DNA from: Exophiala sp. HKRS030
Taxonomy: Eukaryota > Ascomycota > Eurotiomycetes > Chaetothyriales > Herpotrichiellaceae
Length of the DNA stretch: 64,000 bases
Direction: 5' to 3'
Assembly (NCBI GenBank): GCA_023897205.1
Contig: JAHWDD010000005.1
Coordinates: forward strand, 496,001 to 560,000
Under the pieces are notes generated by a model. The model was not told the DNA's origin. It did no database searches and was given only the letters and a program-made list of their open reading frames with translations. A program made the position numbers and the translations under genes. Shown here piece by piece: positions 10,354 to 24,114 of this stretch. How positions within the stretch are numbered: position 1 is the stretch's first letter; every line of letters begins with the position of its first letter.

Positions 10354-13300
10354 ATGGGCTTCGTGGCAGTATGCACTGCACTTTATGATTACCAACCGCA
10401 AGGTGCCGGTGAGCTCGACATTAAAGAGGGGGAACTCTTGTACATACTCGAAAAAAGCACCGAGGATGACTGGTGGAAGGCCAAGAAGAAGGCAGCTGGA
10501 GATGATGAGGACGAGCCTGAGGGTCTAATACCCAACAACTACGTCGAGGAGGCCAAACCCGTCCATGCCGCAAAAGCTCTCTATGACTATACTCGGCAGA
10601 CTGACGAGGAAGTTTCCTTCACAGAAGATGCCACTCTTCAGGTCTACGACACCTCGGATCCGGATTGGACTCTAGTTGGCGTAGGCGATGACTATGGCTT
10701 TGCGCCAGCGAACTACATTGAGATCTCCGGGGATGCACCTCCAACGTCTTCCTCGTCCTCTAACAGACGATCGATCCCCCCTGCGCCCGCACCCGAGCCA
10801 GAGGCATTGGCCAGTCCGGTATCCCCAGCAAGATCAACACATGATCCTGCAGCCAACCTAGCACGAGTCTTAGGAGGTCAAGCCCCGGCCTCACCTGCCT
10901 CAGCTCGCCCGATACCCACGCCGTCCCGTGTGCAGCTAACCCCGGATCCCTCAGATGAAGAAGAAGCCGCGCCTGCACTTCCTCAGAGACGTCCCTCGCA
11001 GCATGCATCACTTCCTATTTCATACTCACAGCAAGAAGAAGAGGGGGCAGGTCCTCTACCATCGCCGCCCTACAACAGAGCTCTCGGACGACCTGAGGAC
11101 GATGACGCACCCATTCGATCACCGGGCGGGTATCATTTATATAACATTAACGAGATGGTGTCGGCAATGGGACGAAGGCGGAAGATGCCGACGACGTTGG
11201 GCATTAACATCGCCACAGGAACCATCATGGTCTCTCCCGAGAAGTCAAGAGATGGGCCCTCGCAGGAATGGACAGCCGATAGAATGACACACTATTCGAT
11301 TGAGGGCAAGCACGTCTTCATTGAACTCGTCAGGCCGAGCAAGAGCCTAGATCTACACGCGGGAGCCAAGGACACCGCAGAAGAAATCGTCCGAGCTCTA
11401 GGAGAAATTGCTGGTGCTCATCGAGCAGAGGGCATTCGAGAGGTGATCGAGGCAGCTTCGGGTGGCGCCAGCCACAAGAAGGGCCAGGTTCTCTACGACT
11501 TCATGGCACAAGGTGATGATGAAGTCACGGTTGGTGTCGGAGATGAGGTCATCATCCTAGACGATACCAAATCGGAGGAGTGGTGGAACGTCCGGCGGTT
11601 GAAAAACGGCAAGGAAGGTGTGGTACCCAGCAGCTACATCGAGGTAACCGGGTTTGTCACTCTGGAGCCGCCCTCACGAAGCGGGCTGAATGCCGGCCTA
11701 AGTTCAGTTGAGCAGAACCGCCTCGAAGAAGAAAGGCTCGCCAAGGAAGCCGCAAGATCTGATCGGGCGCGGCAGCATGCTGAACATTCGCGGTCGCACA
11801 GCGAGGTTGGACCGGGGATGCCACTCCCTCAACGCGGAAGTAGTCTCGCCGACGATCAGCCCAGCAGAAGAGACCGAAGAGAAAAGGACGATCGAAAGAA
11901 ACGATCGAAGCCGGACCCTACCAAAGTCAGGACCTGGACAGATCACTCTGGCTCTTTCAAAGTTGAAGCTCAATTCTTAGGTGTAGCAGAGGGTAAGATC
12001 CATCTGCACAAGGTTAATGGCGTCAAGATCGCCGTCCCTGTGACCAAGATGTCGCCAGAAGACCTGGACTACGTTGAACAGGTAACGAACGAATCGATCG
12101 AGGAGCACATTCCAGTGGCTGATTTGATCAAGATGAAACGCCGAAGTCAGCAGTCTGAGCAGTCGAAAGGGCGAAGCGGAGCCTCTATAGAGCAACCAAA
12201 GGCACCCGAGTATGATTGGTTTGATTTCTTCCTGAAAGCAGGTGTAGGACCACATCAGTGTGAACGATACTCGCAGGCCATGATTCGGGACTCAATGGAC
12301 GAAACCGTCCTCCCTGACATTACCGCCGACACTTTACGAACACTGGGTCTTAAGGAAGGGGACACACTCAAGGTCATGAAATACCTAGACCAGAGGTTTG
12401 GACGTGCGCGATCAGCCAGTGTGAATGGCACCAATGGCGAAGCTGGGCCAGGAGGCATATTCTCGGGCCCAGGCGGAGCCTTGCACAACAACACGCGTAG
12501 AGGCAGGCCTGAAGCTAACCGACAGACAAGCGACGTGGTCGATGCCGACGCTTTCGCCAAGAAAGAAGCAGAAAAGATGAGTGATGCAAAAGCGACACCC
12601 CTAACCGAGGCCCCCCCTCGAAAACCAGATGGTGGATTCGACGATGATGCATGGACTGTCAAACAGCCGAAGCAGACGCCTACATCTGCTGCTTCTGCTG
12701 CACCTCCGGCTCCGAAACCTCCTACGGGCGCCATGCAGGATTTGTCTCTGCTGGACGCTCCTCTTGTACCGACTCCAGCCCAGCCATCCGCGCCCGCGGT
12801 AAGTCAACCAGCACCAGCACCTCCCCCAGCACCACCGCAACCCCCAATTATACAGTCGCCCCCTGTACAGCAGCCTCAGCAGACAGGAGCAACTCCACAA
12901 TTTTTCTCGGGCCTCCAACAGCAACAAACAGGGATACAACCTCAACCAAGCGGACTCCAACCGCAACAGTTCAACCCACCCAGACAGAGACCGACAGCAC
13001 CACAGCAAAGCTTCACTGGCGCTGGTCTGTTGCCACCGCCCCCGCGACCAACATCTGCACCTCAAAATCCTCAACACAATCAATTTGGCCTGCAGCCTCT
13101 ACAGCCTCAACTCACTGGCATCCCCAGTACTTCAGCATTCCAAGCTCCTCCCGGTCAGAGTTTGAACGATTTAACACAGCAAAGATTGCAGCAACAATAT
13201 CAGCAGATGCAGTTGCAATCTCAACCCACCGGCTTCGGTCAATTTGGCCTTGGTCCACAGCCTACCGGTTTCCAACAGGGGCCACAATTTGGACAATTCC

Positions 13301-13877
13301 AGCAACCCTATATTAATGGCAATGCTGCTGGAAGTCCATTTGCAGACCCTCGTCCTGCATTCCAATCACAGCCGACTGGGATGCCGTTCCAACAAAACTC
13401 GGCGGCAGGTGGTGTCAACTCAATGCTCCCTCAGGCCCTGCAACCGCAGAGGACCGGTTATGGGTCTCCAATTCAACAGCAGCAGCCGAACGGGTTTGGT
13501 CAAGGTATTCAGCCACAGCCAACGGGATTTCCACAACAAGCTCAGGCTATACAAACCCAGCCGACAGGGTTCCAACAGGGAATTGCCCCCCAAGCCACCG
13601 GTTTTGGGCAAGTCCCTCAGCCAAATGGATTTCAGAGATTCTCACCGCCTCCTGTTCCTCCACTGCCTCAATTTCCTGCAGCTGCTCCTCTGCAACCACA
13701 AAAAACAGGGCCAGCTCCTGATATTAAATTTGGAATGTCTCCCGCGAAGAAGCTGACGCCTCAGCCTACGGGGCGGCGCGCAAATCTTGCCAATGCTAGT
13801 AAGTTTAAACATGTCGCATTCTTGACAAGATAGCTACTGACACAGATATAGCGGCTGATAACCCGTTTGGCTTCTGA
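10354..13877 (+). CDS. sla1: Sla1 endocytic actin-patch scaffold
   Basis: Exon 1 (10354-13798) and a small last exon (13852-13877) across a 53-nt intron give 1156 residues ending in TADNPFGF. Domains in order: SH3 at about 3-68 (ALYDYQPQGAGELDI...GLIPNNYVE), SH3 at about 71-128, a third SH3 at about 377-434 (VLYDFMAQGDDEVTV), SHD1 at about 525-580 (the module that reads NPFxD endocytic signals), and a SAM-like SHD2 at about 620-685. A Gln/Pro-rich tail follows with about ten L/I-x-x-Q-x-TG repeats, the site type phosphorylated by Ark1/Prk1-family kinases to disassemble the coat. The protein links cargo, clathrin and Arp2/3 activators at actin patches. I chose MGFVAV as the start because it abuts the first SH3 domain. 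Confidence 0.95.
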
Positions 13878-14926
13878 GCATGACTTTCGAATGGAACGTT
13901 ATTTCACAGCATAGTCCTCTTTGATACCGTGATGATTGCGGGATACAATTGTTTGGGTGTTCAATGCGATCGATGATGTCAAGGGTTTAGCAAGCAAGCT
14001 ACTTGCTGCCACGGAGGTCAAGCATGTTCCCTGCGCGTCTCATCCTTTTGAGCGACTGTGAGATAGATTTTTGAGGAGGGTGGTTATGGATGTTAGCAGG
14101 GAGTCAAGGGCTCAAATGCAGTTGTCTTGTACTTTCTAAGTCGAGCAAGGTGGTTTCACATTGCTTCTTGTTTGCAAGCGGCATTCGAGACAAGTGTCAA
14201 TGGCGTATATTTGTGGGGAGCCTACATAGCCTTTCTGTGTGTCGACACTTACCAATGTGGAAAGTATTTATCGAGATATGAAGATGTAGGAGCGATTAGT
14301 AAATATACAACATCATGATCTGATCTTAAGAAGGTCAGCCTATATGTATTTCTGTAAGGATCTCGCAACAACTGAGTATTGCTTCCACCTCGACAGGTGT
14401 CTGTCCCGCGGACGGCAGGCTGTATACACAGTGGTATTGATTCTTCGATGGTTGAGTGAATGTTGGCTCAGGTTTACGGTACTACTGACCATGAACAAAC
14501 CGCAACCACATATCACACCCTCGTACCATAAGGAAGTTGTTGTCGCCGACCTCTAGCATTCAATCCGAATTGGCTTGGGAGATACGGATACGTTGTTACT
14601 CCGCGGCACAGCCCACGTTCGTATTGGGCCGAGACGACGAGGGTACAGATGTGGAAAGTACAACCTTAATCAGGTATGTGTGTCCTTGTTGTCCTTCTAT
14701 GCCGCGACCCCAGATTCAGCTCTCACCCCGTACTCTGTAAGAACAGTTCGTATTTTATCTTCTGTCAAAAGTAAAATCTCGCCAACAATATGAAACTGGA
14801 CTCGTATTTTAACGCCAAAGGAGGGAAATACCAGCAAATGCATATACCATGGACCATGATCTCCACAACGCCCGACCGGGTCATCTCTTCCCCCATGCGT
14901 AAAACCTTGGAGGGTACGAAGAAAGA
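13878..14926. other. Convergent intergenic region; nothing supported
   Basis: Downstream regions of sla1 and the TMEM184-like gene. Short frames of 60-70 codons only, without recognisable content. Confidence 0.5.
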
Positions 14927-16249
14927 TTAGAACTTGACCATCCCATAAGCCTGACAGATACCAAGTATCAAATCCGTAGGGTTCAAAGAGTGTATGATTG
15001 CCTTTGTGGGAGTGTAGCCCACCACCGCTGGCACTGCTGCTTCGTCCCCTGACAGCTTTCCCCCCTGGTTTCTATTGCCGAACTCTCTTGGGTGAAAGAA
15101 GAAAAAGAATGCCATTTGGGTGAATAGGGCTTCGATACAAACCAACAAGGACTGTAAACCAATGATGATGTCGTTGTAGGTGATTTTGTCATTGCCTTGG
15201 ACGTGAGAGGCTATGATGCTGAATGCGAACTGGGCAAACGAGACATGTCAGAAATTGTAGAACCGAACACGTGAGTCTTCTGCCGGAAAAAAAGTGATTG
15301 TATGAGAGCAGGGTCAGTACGTACATGTTGAAGCGTGGTGATGAGGACAAATAATTTGAAACATAGTAGTTTTGGCATTGCTTTGCGGCCCGTCATGTGG
15401 CTTTTGAGACGACGTTGGAAACGGACCACCGTCACGACGGCTATGACTGTGGCGACGAGTGTGAAGAGTTGGATCTGATTTAGCAGTGACATCAGCATCT
15501 TTATTGGCCTCAATAGACTAGAATCGGACTCACCCAAAAATGTGCGAATGCCGGTTTCGATGAAGTTTCGCAGTACACTCCTGTCGCCCTTGTGATTTCC
15601 TCGGCAATGACGAGAACCAAGGTGACGACGATGTAGGTAAAGACTATAATCCAAGCGGCCTGATGTAGATTGTCAGTTGTTTGTCTCGTCATCGGAAACT
15701 GACTTTGTCGACAAGGAGACTACCCCCGAGGTATTGGGCAAAGGTATGGGCATTGGGGGAAATGGATGGCGGACAGGACAACAACACAGTAATACAACAA
15801 AAACGTACCCGGAATAATTGATAGTGTTTCATAGGTTTCATCTCACCCGTTTTCGTCTTGTATTCGAGTTCTTTGAAAAATGACACTCTGGTTTGTGGTT
15901 CAGGAGCGACGTATTGGACGTACAACATGAACAGCGACGCCAAAGCAACGGTTTCGTATAACAAGGCGATGGGCTCGATGTAGCCGCTGTTTTGGTATGT
16001 GTGGATCGAGATCACCGACACAAGAGACGCAACGACAGGAAACAGAATGATTCGAATGACGTTTCGTTGTTCATTGGGTGCTCTGTATTTTCGAAAATGC
16101 AAAACGCAGAGGCCGATGCAGAGCAGGGCCGTGGCGGCTAGGCAGATCCAACCGATCACTTGGACCACACGTTGGAATGTGAAAGTGCCGATGATGGCGA
16201 TACCTGGTGTATTCGCATTGGGAGGTTGAGGGGGGCATGTCGGTGACAT
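14927..16249 (-). CDS. TMEM184 / organic solute transporter alpha-like membrane protein (DUF300)
   Basis: Four exons (16249-15704, 15659-15534, 15474-15325, 15229-14927), all joined in phase 0, give 374 residues with about seven membrane helices. Family landmarks include the N-terminal helix VVQVIGWICLAATALLCIGL, the motif SIHTYQNSGYIEPIALLYETVALASLFMLY, EITRATGVYC...SSKPAFAHFW, and a loop before ILITTLQ. Members are found in the plasma membrane or endomembranes; the animal relative OSTalpha carries bile acids and steroids with a beta partner, but fungal substrates are not settled. Exon 1 may hide a mis-modelled piece. The stretch VRFCCITVLLSCPPSISPNA begins with a GTACGT donor-like sequence at about 15810 and looks unlike the family, but no in-frame acceptor is visible. 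Confidence 0.8.
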
Positions 16250-17622
16250 CGTGGACGGTTTTGTGTAGAAGTTGGTTTATCTTGAGTGTCCACTGGGGAA
16301 TGAAGGACCTGAAAGAATAGTTCACGATCAGGGGGAATAGATGATTTGAGGCTTGTTGAGAATAGAACAGTTCATGATGGTGAATTGAAGGGGTTGACAA
16401 GGTGTCTTATAGACTCTGTAAAGGTTCACGCTGTAGCAAAACATGATAGAGAGAGTGGAATGTTGTCATTGTCAATATCCAGTCAATTTTCAGCTCGCAT
16501 CGACTCTACCTTCGTGGCTATGGCTTTATCGTTCTCATGGTCTTTTGACTTTCACCCGTGTCGAACTCGACATGGGATGTTCCGGATCTCGCATACTCTC
16601 AGCCTTCTCGGCCGGCGTAGTATCGATATGTCTATCAATGGTGAAGATGCATCCGGGGTATGTTTCTTAAAAATTGAATGGATGATGGTACCTTGGTTGA
16701 TATTCCTGATGCATGTCATGCCATCGAACAGACAGCACAACGATGCTTACTAGAATCACTATTCAATACACTTACATACAATAGGAAGTGCCGCTGAGTG
16801 CCTCGCGAGGTCTGAAGCCACAACGAGGCTCGTTGGCGGAAAGGAAGCGTGGCTGTATTCGTATCATGGGGGACTGTTGCGAAACGCAAAGACCCTGGTC
16901 TCGACTCTCAAGTTTCCCTGGAGAGGGAAGCCCACGGCGACATTCCAGAATCTCGGGCCCGTTCTTCAAGTCCGAAAGAGAATGATGTCGTCGGTATGGC
17001 TTAGATATCCGTATTCCTAGGCATTCAGTTGATGACAAAGTCGAGGTAGCCAATGTCGATACGTGCTGGTCGCCGCATGTGGAATGTACATCCAGCTCAG
17101 AGCAAAGACGCTAAACCGCATACGGGAATTGATGCGACGGGGCTTCAGCATTGCCATCATTTTCTCGCTTCTTTCAAACCATATTCAAGCCTCTTTATTC
17201 AAGCCTCGTCTTATGTCGATACCAGTTTCCTACTGGGACTAATCACTTGTCCGCGGAGTCTTCCGTCAAAAGCTTCGTTCTTTGGGGCTTCCCTTCTTCC
17301 TTCTTCGCGAACATGTCCAAATACGATAGTCTGGACACGGGCGAAAGCTTGAACCAAGTGGCTCATGACACCTCGTATTCTGCTGGTAACTCTGTGCCGT
17401 GCGACTTCAGCTCCGGCACTGTCACAATGTCACGGGCTCTTCGGACTCTGGGTCCGTAGAGTCAAAAATAACATGTGAAGTCCTAGACTTTCAATGATTC
17501 CTTTCCCTCAACTACAAGTACATAAGATGAAGAGTTGATCGTTCATTTTATCTTACACAAGGTCAAGATCTCCTTTTCAAAATCGTCTTCCGTTGGTCCG
17601 CACATCTTTCTTATGTTTTACC
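16250..17622. other. Divergent promoter region with an upstream ORF before the ABC transporter
   Basis: A 1.4-kb region between the TMEM184-like gene and the ABC transporter. A 48-codon frame with a real ATG (17313-17459, MSKYDSLDTGES...) lies about 310 nt upstream of the transporter start, out of frame with it, and could act as an upstream ORF if it is transcribed. I could not splice it onto the transporter in phase. Other frames here are not convincing. Confidence 0.4.
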
Positions 17623-20600
17623 ATGGCGACGCTCAGTCGTGCCTCCAGCAACGAAGATGATTACAAGTCCATTGTACAGGCCACTCTACACGATCGCCTG
17701 CGAGATGGACTTGAAGAGAATGCCCGTCGCCGCAAGAATGACAAGAAACATCTCAATTTCTCCTCCCATATAAAGCACCACGATGCCGAGCTGACGCGGA
17801 TTGCTACGAATATATCCAAAGATGTCGGCTTGAATCCACGCACTCTTTCCGACATAGATCCTAGACTGGACCCCGAGAACGAATCGTTCGACTTTCGTTT
17901 CTGGTCTACGACATTTATGCAACTGGTCAAAGAGGATGTTCTCCACAGAACAACTGTCGGGTTCTCCTTTAAAGGTCTCACTGTATCAGGCTCAGGCTCA
18001 AACCTAGAGCTGCAGAAGACAGTCGCCTCCCCTTGGATGGCGCTTGCTCGACTTCCTATGCTCCTGTTCACCAGACGGCAACCACAACCGAAGGTCATTC
18101 TCAACAATTTCAATGGCTCTGTTGAGCGTGGGCAGATGCTTCTTGTCCTCGGCCGACCTGGCAGCGGCTGCACAACTCTGCTGAAATGCATTACAGGTCA
18201 ATTGCATGGGCTCAGTTTATCCGCAGGCTCTTCCGTCACCTACGATGGGATTCCACAATCCACCTTTATCAAAAACTTCAAAGGCCGTGCAGTATACGCC
18301 GCCGAGACCGATGAGCACTTCCCTCATCTTACTGTTGGACAGACCCTACACTTCGCCGCAGTAACGCAAACTCCTCAAACGCGCATTCAAGGAGTCGACC
18401 GAGCATTGTACAACAGTCACATGGTTGAAGTGATGCTGAGGATCTTCGGCTTGACCCACACACGGAACACAAAAGTTGGAAACGACACCATTCGTGGCGT
18501 TAGTGGTGGAGAACGCAAACGAGTCAGCATCGCAGAGATGGCATTGACCCGGTCCTCGGTGGCAGCATGGGACAACGCAACCAGAGGCCTCGACTCAGCC
18601 ACCGCACTTGAGTTTGTTCGCTCTTTGAGGGCCATGGCTGAGATTGCCGGAGTAACTCAGGCAGCTGCTGTTTATCAGGCCAGCCAAAGCCTTTATGAGC
18701 TATTTGACAAGGTTATCGTATTGTACGAGGGTCGACAGATATACTTTGGTCCTGTGGAATCAGCTCGTTTATATTTTGAACGAATGGGCTGGTATTGTCC
18801 ACCACGTCAAGCAACTCCAGACTTCCTCACAGCTGTCACCAATCCTACGGAACGGCAATGTCGCGAGGGCTTCAGTAAGGACATCCCCAAAACTGCTCTC
18901 GAGTTTGAACAGTACTGGGTTGCGTCCGAAGAATACAAGACTTGCATAGCCGACCTTCTTACGAGTCAAGGCGTGCATCAGAACAGCGATCGTCTTCGAG
19001 CTCTTCGGACCGCTCATCATCACATGCAGGCTCACCATACCCGTGACAAATCTCCCTACCTGACCTCGGCATTCATGCAGGTGAGGATTTGTATCAAGAG
19101 GTCTTCCCAACTGTTCTGGAACAACCGAGCGTCCACTGTCACACTCCTCATTGGACGTACTATCCTGGCATTCATTCTTGGGAGCATCTACTACGGCCCC
19201 AATGGCACAACATCAAGTCTTCAATCAAGAGGCTCGGTGATATTCTTGGCTACCTTGACGAACGCCCTGATGGCTGTGACCGAAATCAGTTCGCTTTTCT
19301 TCAAGCGCGGCATCGTAACGAAGCAGCAGACGTATGCCTTCTGTCACCCCTTTACTGATGCACTTGCCGCATACATTGTCGACATTCCGGTCAAGTTCTG
19401 TATCTCAACAGTGTTCAATGTGGTCTTTTATTTCATGACCGGCCTTCGACGAGAAGCTTCGAACTTCTTCATTTTTCTTCTCTTCAATTTCGTGTGCACC
19501 CTCCTCATGTCGGCAGTCTTCCGCACCATCGGAGCTGCCTGTAAGCTCATGCCAACCGCTTATGCCATTGCAGGTGTTGGAATTCTGTCTCAGGTCATGT
19601 ACACCGGTGAGTTTTACGCGTTCTACGAGGATCATTATCGATTGCGAAGGACTTGAGCCATTCTTGCCTTCAAAGTCAAAGAACCTAGGCTGACTCTACA
19701 ACAGGATACACCATGCAAACAAGTTATATGCATCCCTGGTTCCGCTGGATCAACTACATAAATCCCGTCGCCTACATATTCGAAGCGCTACTTGTGAACG
19801 AGGTGCATGGACGAGAGTATCCTTGTGCTGTAGCAAATCTCGTTCCTCCATACGCTGGAGATACGAATTTTGCATGCGCTTTCATTGGTGCAACCCCTAA
19901 CTCTCGCACCGTGTCTGGCGACAACTGGGTGACGTCTGGATTTGGATATAGCTATTCTCATCTATGGCGCAATCTCGGTATTGCGATTGCATACCTGGTG
20001 GTATTTCTCATACTTTACTTGATCGCCACGGAATTTCGATCAACCTCGGTTGCACAGCCTCAGCGGCTTATATTCCGGAATCGAAAAGCAGCTCATGGTC
20101 AACTTTCCCCAAAGCTCGACGTTGAAAATGGGAAGCCTCAGAAACCGAATGATACGGATATCAATAGTGCTCAACTTCCGGGAGAGATGCCAAATGCCAC
20201 GACGAACTTCAATGTGCGCACCGGCCTTGTCGAGCGTTCTAGGATTACCACCACGAAAACCAATGATCTATCACACAGTGGTACGCTCACATGGCAGGAT
20301 GTAACTCTAGACATCAGCATCAAGGGTACACCACGTCGACTGCTCGATGGTGTGACTGGCTGGGTTACGCCAGGAACATTGACTTGCCTCATGGGTGTGT
20401 CAGGCGCGGGAAAGACGACGTTATTGGATACTCTCGCACAGCGCAACAATAGCATGGGAAAGGCGTCCGGTACCATCATGGTCAATGGTGCTGCTCTGAA
20501 GCCTTCATATCAGCGGAAAACTGGCTACGTTCAACAGCAAGACCTGCATCTTCCTACCACCACCGTGCGGGAAGCGCTACGATTTTCAGCGGTACTCAGG

Positions 20601-22458
20601 CAGCCTTCATCGGTACCACTCGAAGAGAAATTCGAGTTTGTTGAGAGTGTGATTGATATGCTGGGCATGGAGGCTTTTAGCGAGGCCGTTGTTGGCCTAC
20701 CTGGCGAAGGTCTGAATGTCGAACAAAGGAAACTTCTCACCATCGGTGTTGAACTTGCCGCTAAACCCGCCATCTTGTTCTTAGACGAACCAACTTCTGG
20801 TCTCGATTCTCAGAGCGCTTGGACAATCGTCTCACTACTCAGGAAGCTGGCAAACAATGGCCAAGCAATTCTCGCAACTATCCATCAGCCGTCTGCTACC
20901 CTTTTTGAACAGTTCGACTCCATTCTTCTCCTGGCCAAGGGTGGCCGGACGACGTACTTCGGACCACTGGGACCTGACTGCCGAACTCTGACACGGTATT
21001 TTGAGTCTGCTGGCGCAAAGCCTTGTGGTCATGACGAAAATCCTGCAGAGTACATTCTACGTGTCATTGGCGATTCCACCCTTGATTGGCCTGAAATATG
21101 GAGAATCAGTTCGCCAAATGCAACCATCAAAAGCAGACTGCAAGCTACTGTTCAGGAGAAATATAGCGAGACCGCGAATATGGACGATGAACGGGAATTT
21201 GCGACAGCTTTGCCAACTCAGCTCCGTTATGTTCTCGTACGGCTCTTCCAGAACTATTGGCGCACTCCGGGATACATCTATGCGAAATTCCAAGCAAACA
21301 TACTGGCAGCACTCTTCATCGGGTTCACATTCTTCTTGCAGAACTCCTCAATGACGGGCATGCAAAACACGGTATTTTCCGTCTTTATGCTGAATGCCAC
21401 ATTTGCCACTATTGTCAACCAGGTATGTTAGGCTACTGTCGTCAGGATTATAGATTTACTGACTGTGCACAGATAATGTCGCGTTTCATTCCACAGCGAT
21501 CACTATTTGAAGTGCGAGAGGCTCCGTCCAAAATGTACAACTGGGCTAGCTTCGTTATCGCCAACATCATTGTCGAGATCCCGTATCAGGCGTTTCTATC
21601 GGTGATCGTCTGGGCATGTTGGTATTTTCCTATATTCGGATCTCATCAGTCAAGTCAGTCACAAGGCATGATGTATGCTTTTGTTTTGCAATTCCTTCTG
21701 TTTGCTTCTACATACGCACAAATGATCATCTTCACGATGCCGAGTATGGAGACCGCGGGTGCATTGTCGACGTTGCTGTTCACCATGACCCTTCAGTTCA
21801 ACGGTGTACTACAAACTCCGACCGCACTTCCTGGCTTCTGGATTTTCATGTGGAGGGTGTCACCATTCACTTATGTAAGTCATGACTGTGTCGACGTGGC
21901 CATCCACGTGTTTGCTGATCTGATATCCTGCAGTTGATTGGAGGCTGGGCTGGCACTGGGCTTCAAAACCGAGTGGTCAACTGCGCACAGAACGAGTTGG
22001 CCATCTTCGACCCACCCAATGGTCAGACCTGTGGGGCATATCTGAAGAGATACCTCGAAGGAGGAGCTCCCGGAGCACTGTACAATCCTGATGCCACAAG
22101 ATCGTGCGAGTACTGCCCTATCAGAAACGCCGATCAGTTTTTGGCTAGTGCTTCCATATCACCATCCGACCAGTGGAGAAACTTTGGTATCCTGTGGGCA
22201 TATATTGGATTCAACATGCTGGCTGCCTTGTTCTTTTACTATGTCTTCCGAGTCAGGAAAGTATCTCTTGCCAAATTGCGCAAATCAAGGAAGGAAGAGA
22301 CAACAAAGCCGAAGCTCAAGGACGATGGACTCCAGCAAGACAAAGGTCGCCTCCACCATGAAGATGACAGTGGACCGCGTTGGGGCAAGATTGGATTCTA
22401 CTACCATCTCACGTCGGGCATCCTGAGGAATATCGTCAAGTCAAATTACGCGGTATAG
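17623..22458 (+). CDS. PDR-type (ABCG) full-length ABC transporter
   Basis: Four exons (17623-19606, 19705-21422, 21473-21874, 21934-22458) give 1542 residues in the order NBD1-TMD1-NBD2-TMD2. NBD1 has the fungal PDR-type Walker A GRPGSGCTT (near residue 177), signature VSGGERKR (near 292) and a degenerate Walker B, AAWDNATRGLDS. NBD2 has canonical Walker A GVSGAGKTT (near 891), a degenerate signature LNVEQRKLL and Walker B ILFLDEPTSGLDSQ (near 1016). That asymmetry is normal for the family. The predicted role is ATP-driven export of hydrophobic compounds at the plasma membrane, typically linked to azole or toxicant tolerance. The start at MATLSRAS has an ACC context. No biosynthetic genes flank it, so a general detoxification role fits better than a dedicated exporter. 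Confidence 0.93.
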
Positions 22459-24114
22459 GGGATTGGTTTAATTGGTAGAGGGAGGTGACATGTTCTCAAA
22501 TGATCATGGTTCGATGATGCATCACTTCGAAAGACCCTTCTGGGGTATTCGTAGGAGCCGCGTGAGCCCTAAATCAGCAATGTCGATCTGAAGTCAGACT
22601 TTGTGGATACTTTTGTGGAGTGATACTTGTATGTAGATGATCAACGAAACACGTGCGATCCAGTAATCGAAAGATGCTTGTGCTTTTGAGAGCGATGCTC
22701 TGTTACGTGAGGTTCGATGAATTCGCACTCTGAGGGTAATCATCAAATCTGGACCTTTTCACATGGAGGGGGAAGAAGAATCATCGGCATCACCGTGTGG
22801 CTTGCTTGTCACCTCGCATATGATACACAATTGAAGACACCTCTCGACGGCTGAATACTACAGTACACACTTTATGTTACTCCGGACTTGGACTGCGCCT
22901 CCGGTTTGGTGCACAGGGCTGATCAGATAAAACGCCACGATACCCCAGTCAATGGGGGCTAAAAAAAGCACCACCCCGGGCAAACCCTTCTCGTTCAATA
23001 GGCCACTTTACTGTAAGAGTTCTGGTCTGAGCGGCCCAATATCCCGTACTTTGGGTTTCGGCTGGCATGTTGCATTGTAACCACTGACTGATCATGGTAC
23101 AGGATACGATTGGACGAGGGGGCGGATTCGGTTAAATCACCTCGAATGTGGAAACTGTTCAATGTGTTGTCCTTGATACGAACAAATGGTCAACCCTCCA
23201 TCGGGATGCATGCAAAGCCATTCGTCCACCCCGAATGGCCCTGAGAAATCGAGGACAATGCCTGAGTGAGACGTATCTGGCCCAGATGCCGCCATGCCCA
23301 ATCGATGGACCAAAATCTAGACCCGGACAGGTGGATCGTCTCATTATCACTATTACAAGGATAAGCTGACTCGTATTTCGCCAATCCTCTCACTCAGCAA
23401 GCCAAAAAATGGAGCCCCGAAAGCTCATTCAACGACGCGCCGCTTGAAAGTCAGACAAGCCTCAATACAACCGCACGATGGTGACAGCTGGTGACTCTGG
23501 TGACACCGGTGATAGGTTGACGTTTTTGCATTTTTCTGCGTCAGCTTCGTGTGTGGGATAATCTATCATGCCAAATCTTATTCGTGACCTGGAGAGTTGG
23601 AGGGGATAGAACTCTTTCTGGATACGGAAGAGGTACGGAGTACGTGTGTCCCAGCTTTGTCGGTGCGGTGGGTACTTTTTGAGTGGTCCTCACTCACTCA
23701 CTCACCTTACTCAGTCGACTGTCATCTTGAAGGTATCTACAAGCACGGATAAGAAGCATTTAAGGCGAACCGGTTTCCCAGATTTTCAACACAACCACCA
23801 TGTGCGGCTCTTTTGAAAAAAAACCCACCGACCGAACATACACAACACACTCATTGAACTGACAGAAGAGAAAAGCCACCCAGTTGGTACCACTTGGGGG
23901 CCTCAATAAATATATATTCCCCGGGGCCGCCGTCACAAAATAACAAGGATATAAGGCCCGGCCGTCGTCCAACACTCGTCCCGACACACACATAACAAAC
24001 AACAAAACAAAACAAAAACCCCTGCCGAGTATTACTTTCCTGGTGGTTACATTGGTGGTACTGTCTTTTTTTGGTGTCCTGTTGCAAAGTTCACCATCGC
24101 CATCATTCGCCACA
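22459..24114. other. Intergenic region with a TACGGAGTA site
   Basis: 1.7 kb between two plus-strand genes. An exact TACGGAGTA lies at 23634-23642. The last 300 bases are A/C-rich with short TATA-like runs (for example near 23910) and probably form the promoter and leader of the next gene. No gene is supported. Confidence 0.45.

Noticed and set aside
9947..10528. 193-codon plus-strand frame running into the start of sla1
   Set aside because: It overlaps the first SH3 domain of Sla1 out of frame and lacks a family pattern. The upstream part is better read as sla1 leader.
17313..17622. Upstream ORF as a first coding exon of the ABC transporter
   Set aside because: The possible donor in this frame (phase 1) finds no acceptor that keeps the transporter frame, and the transporter has its own well-placed ATG.
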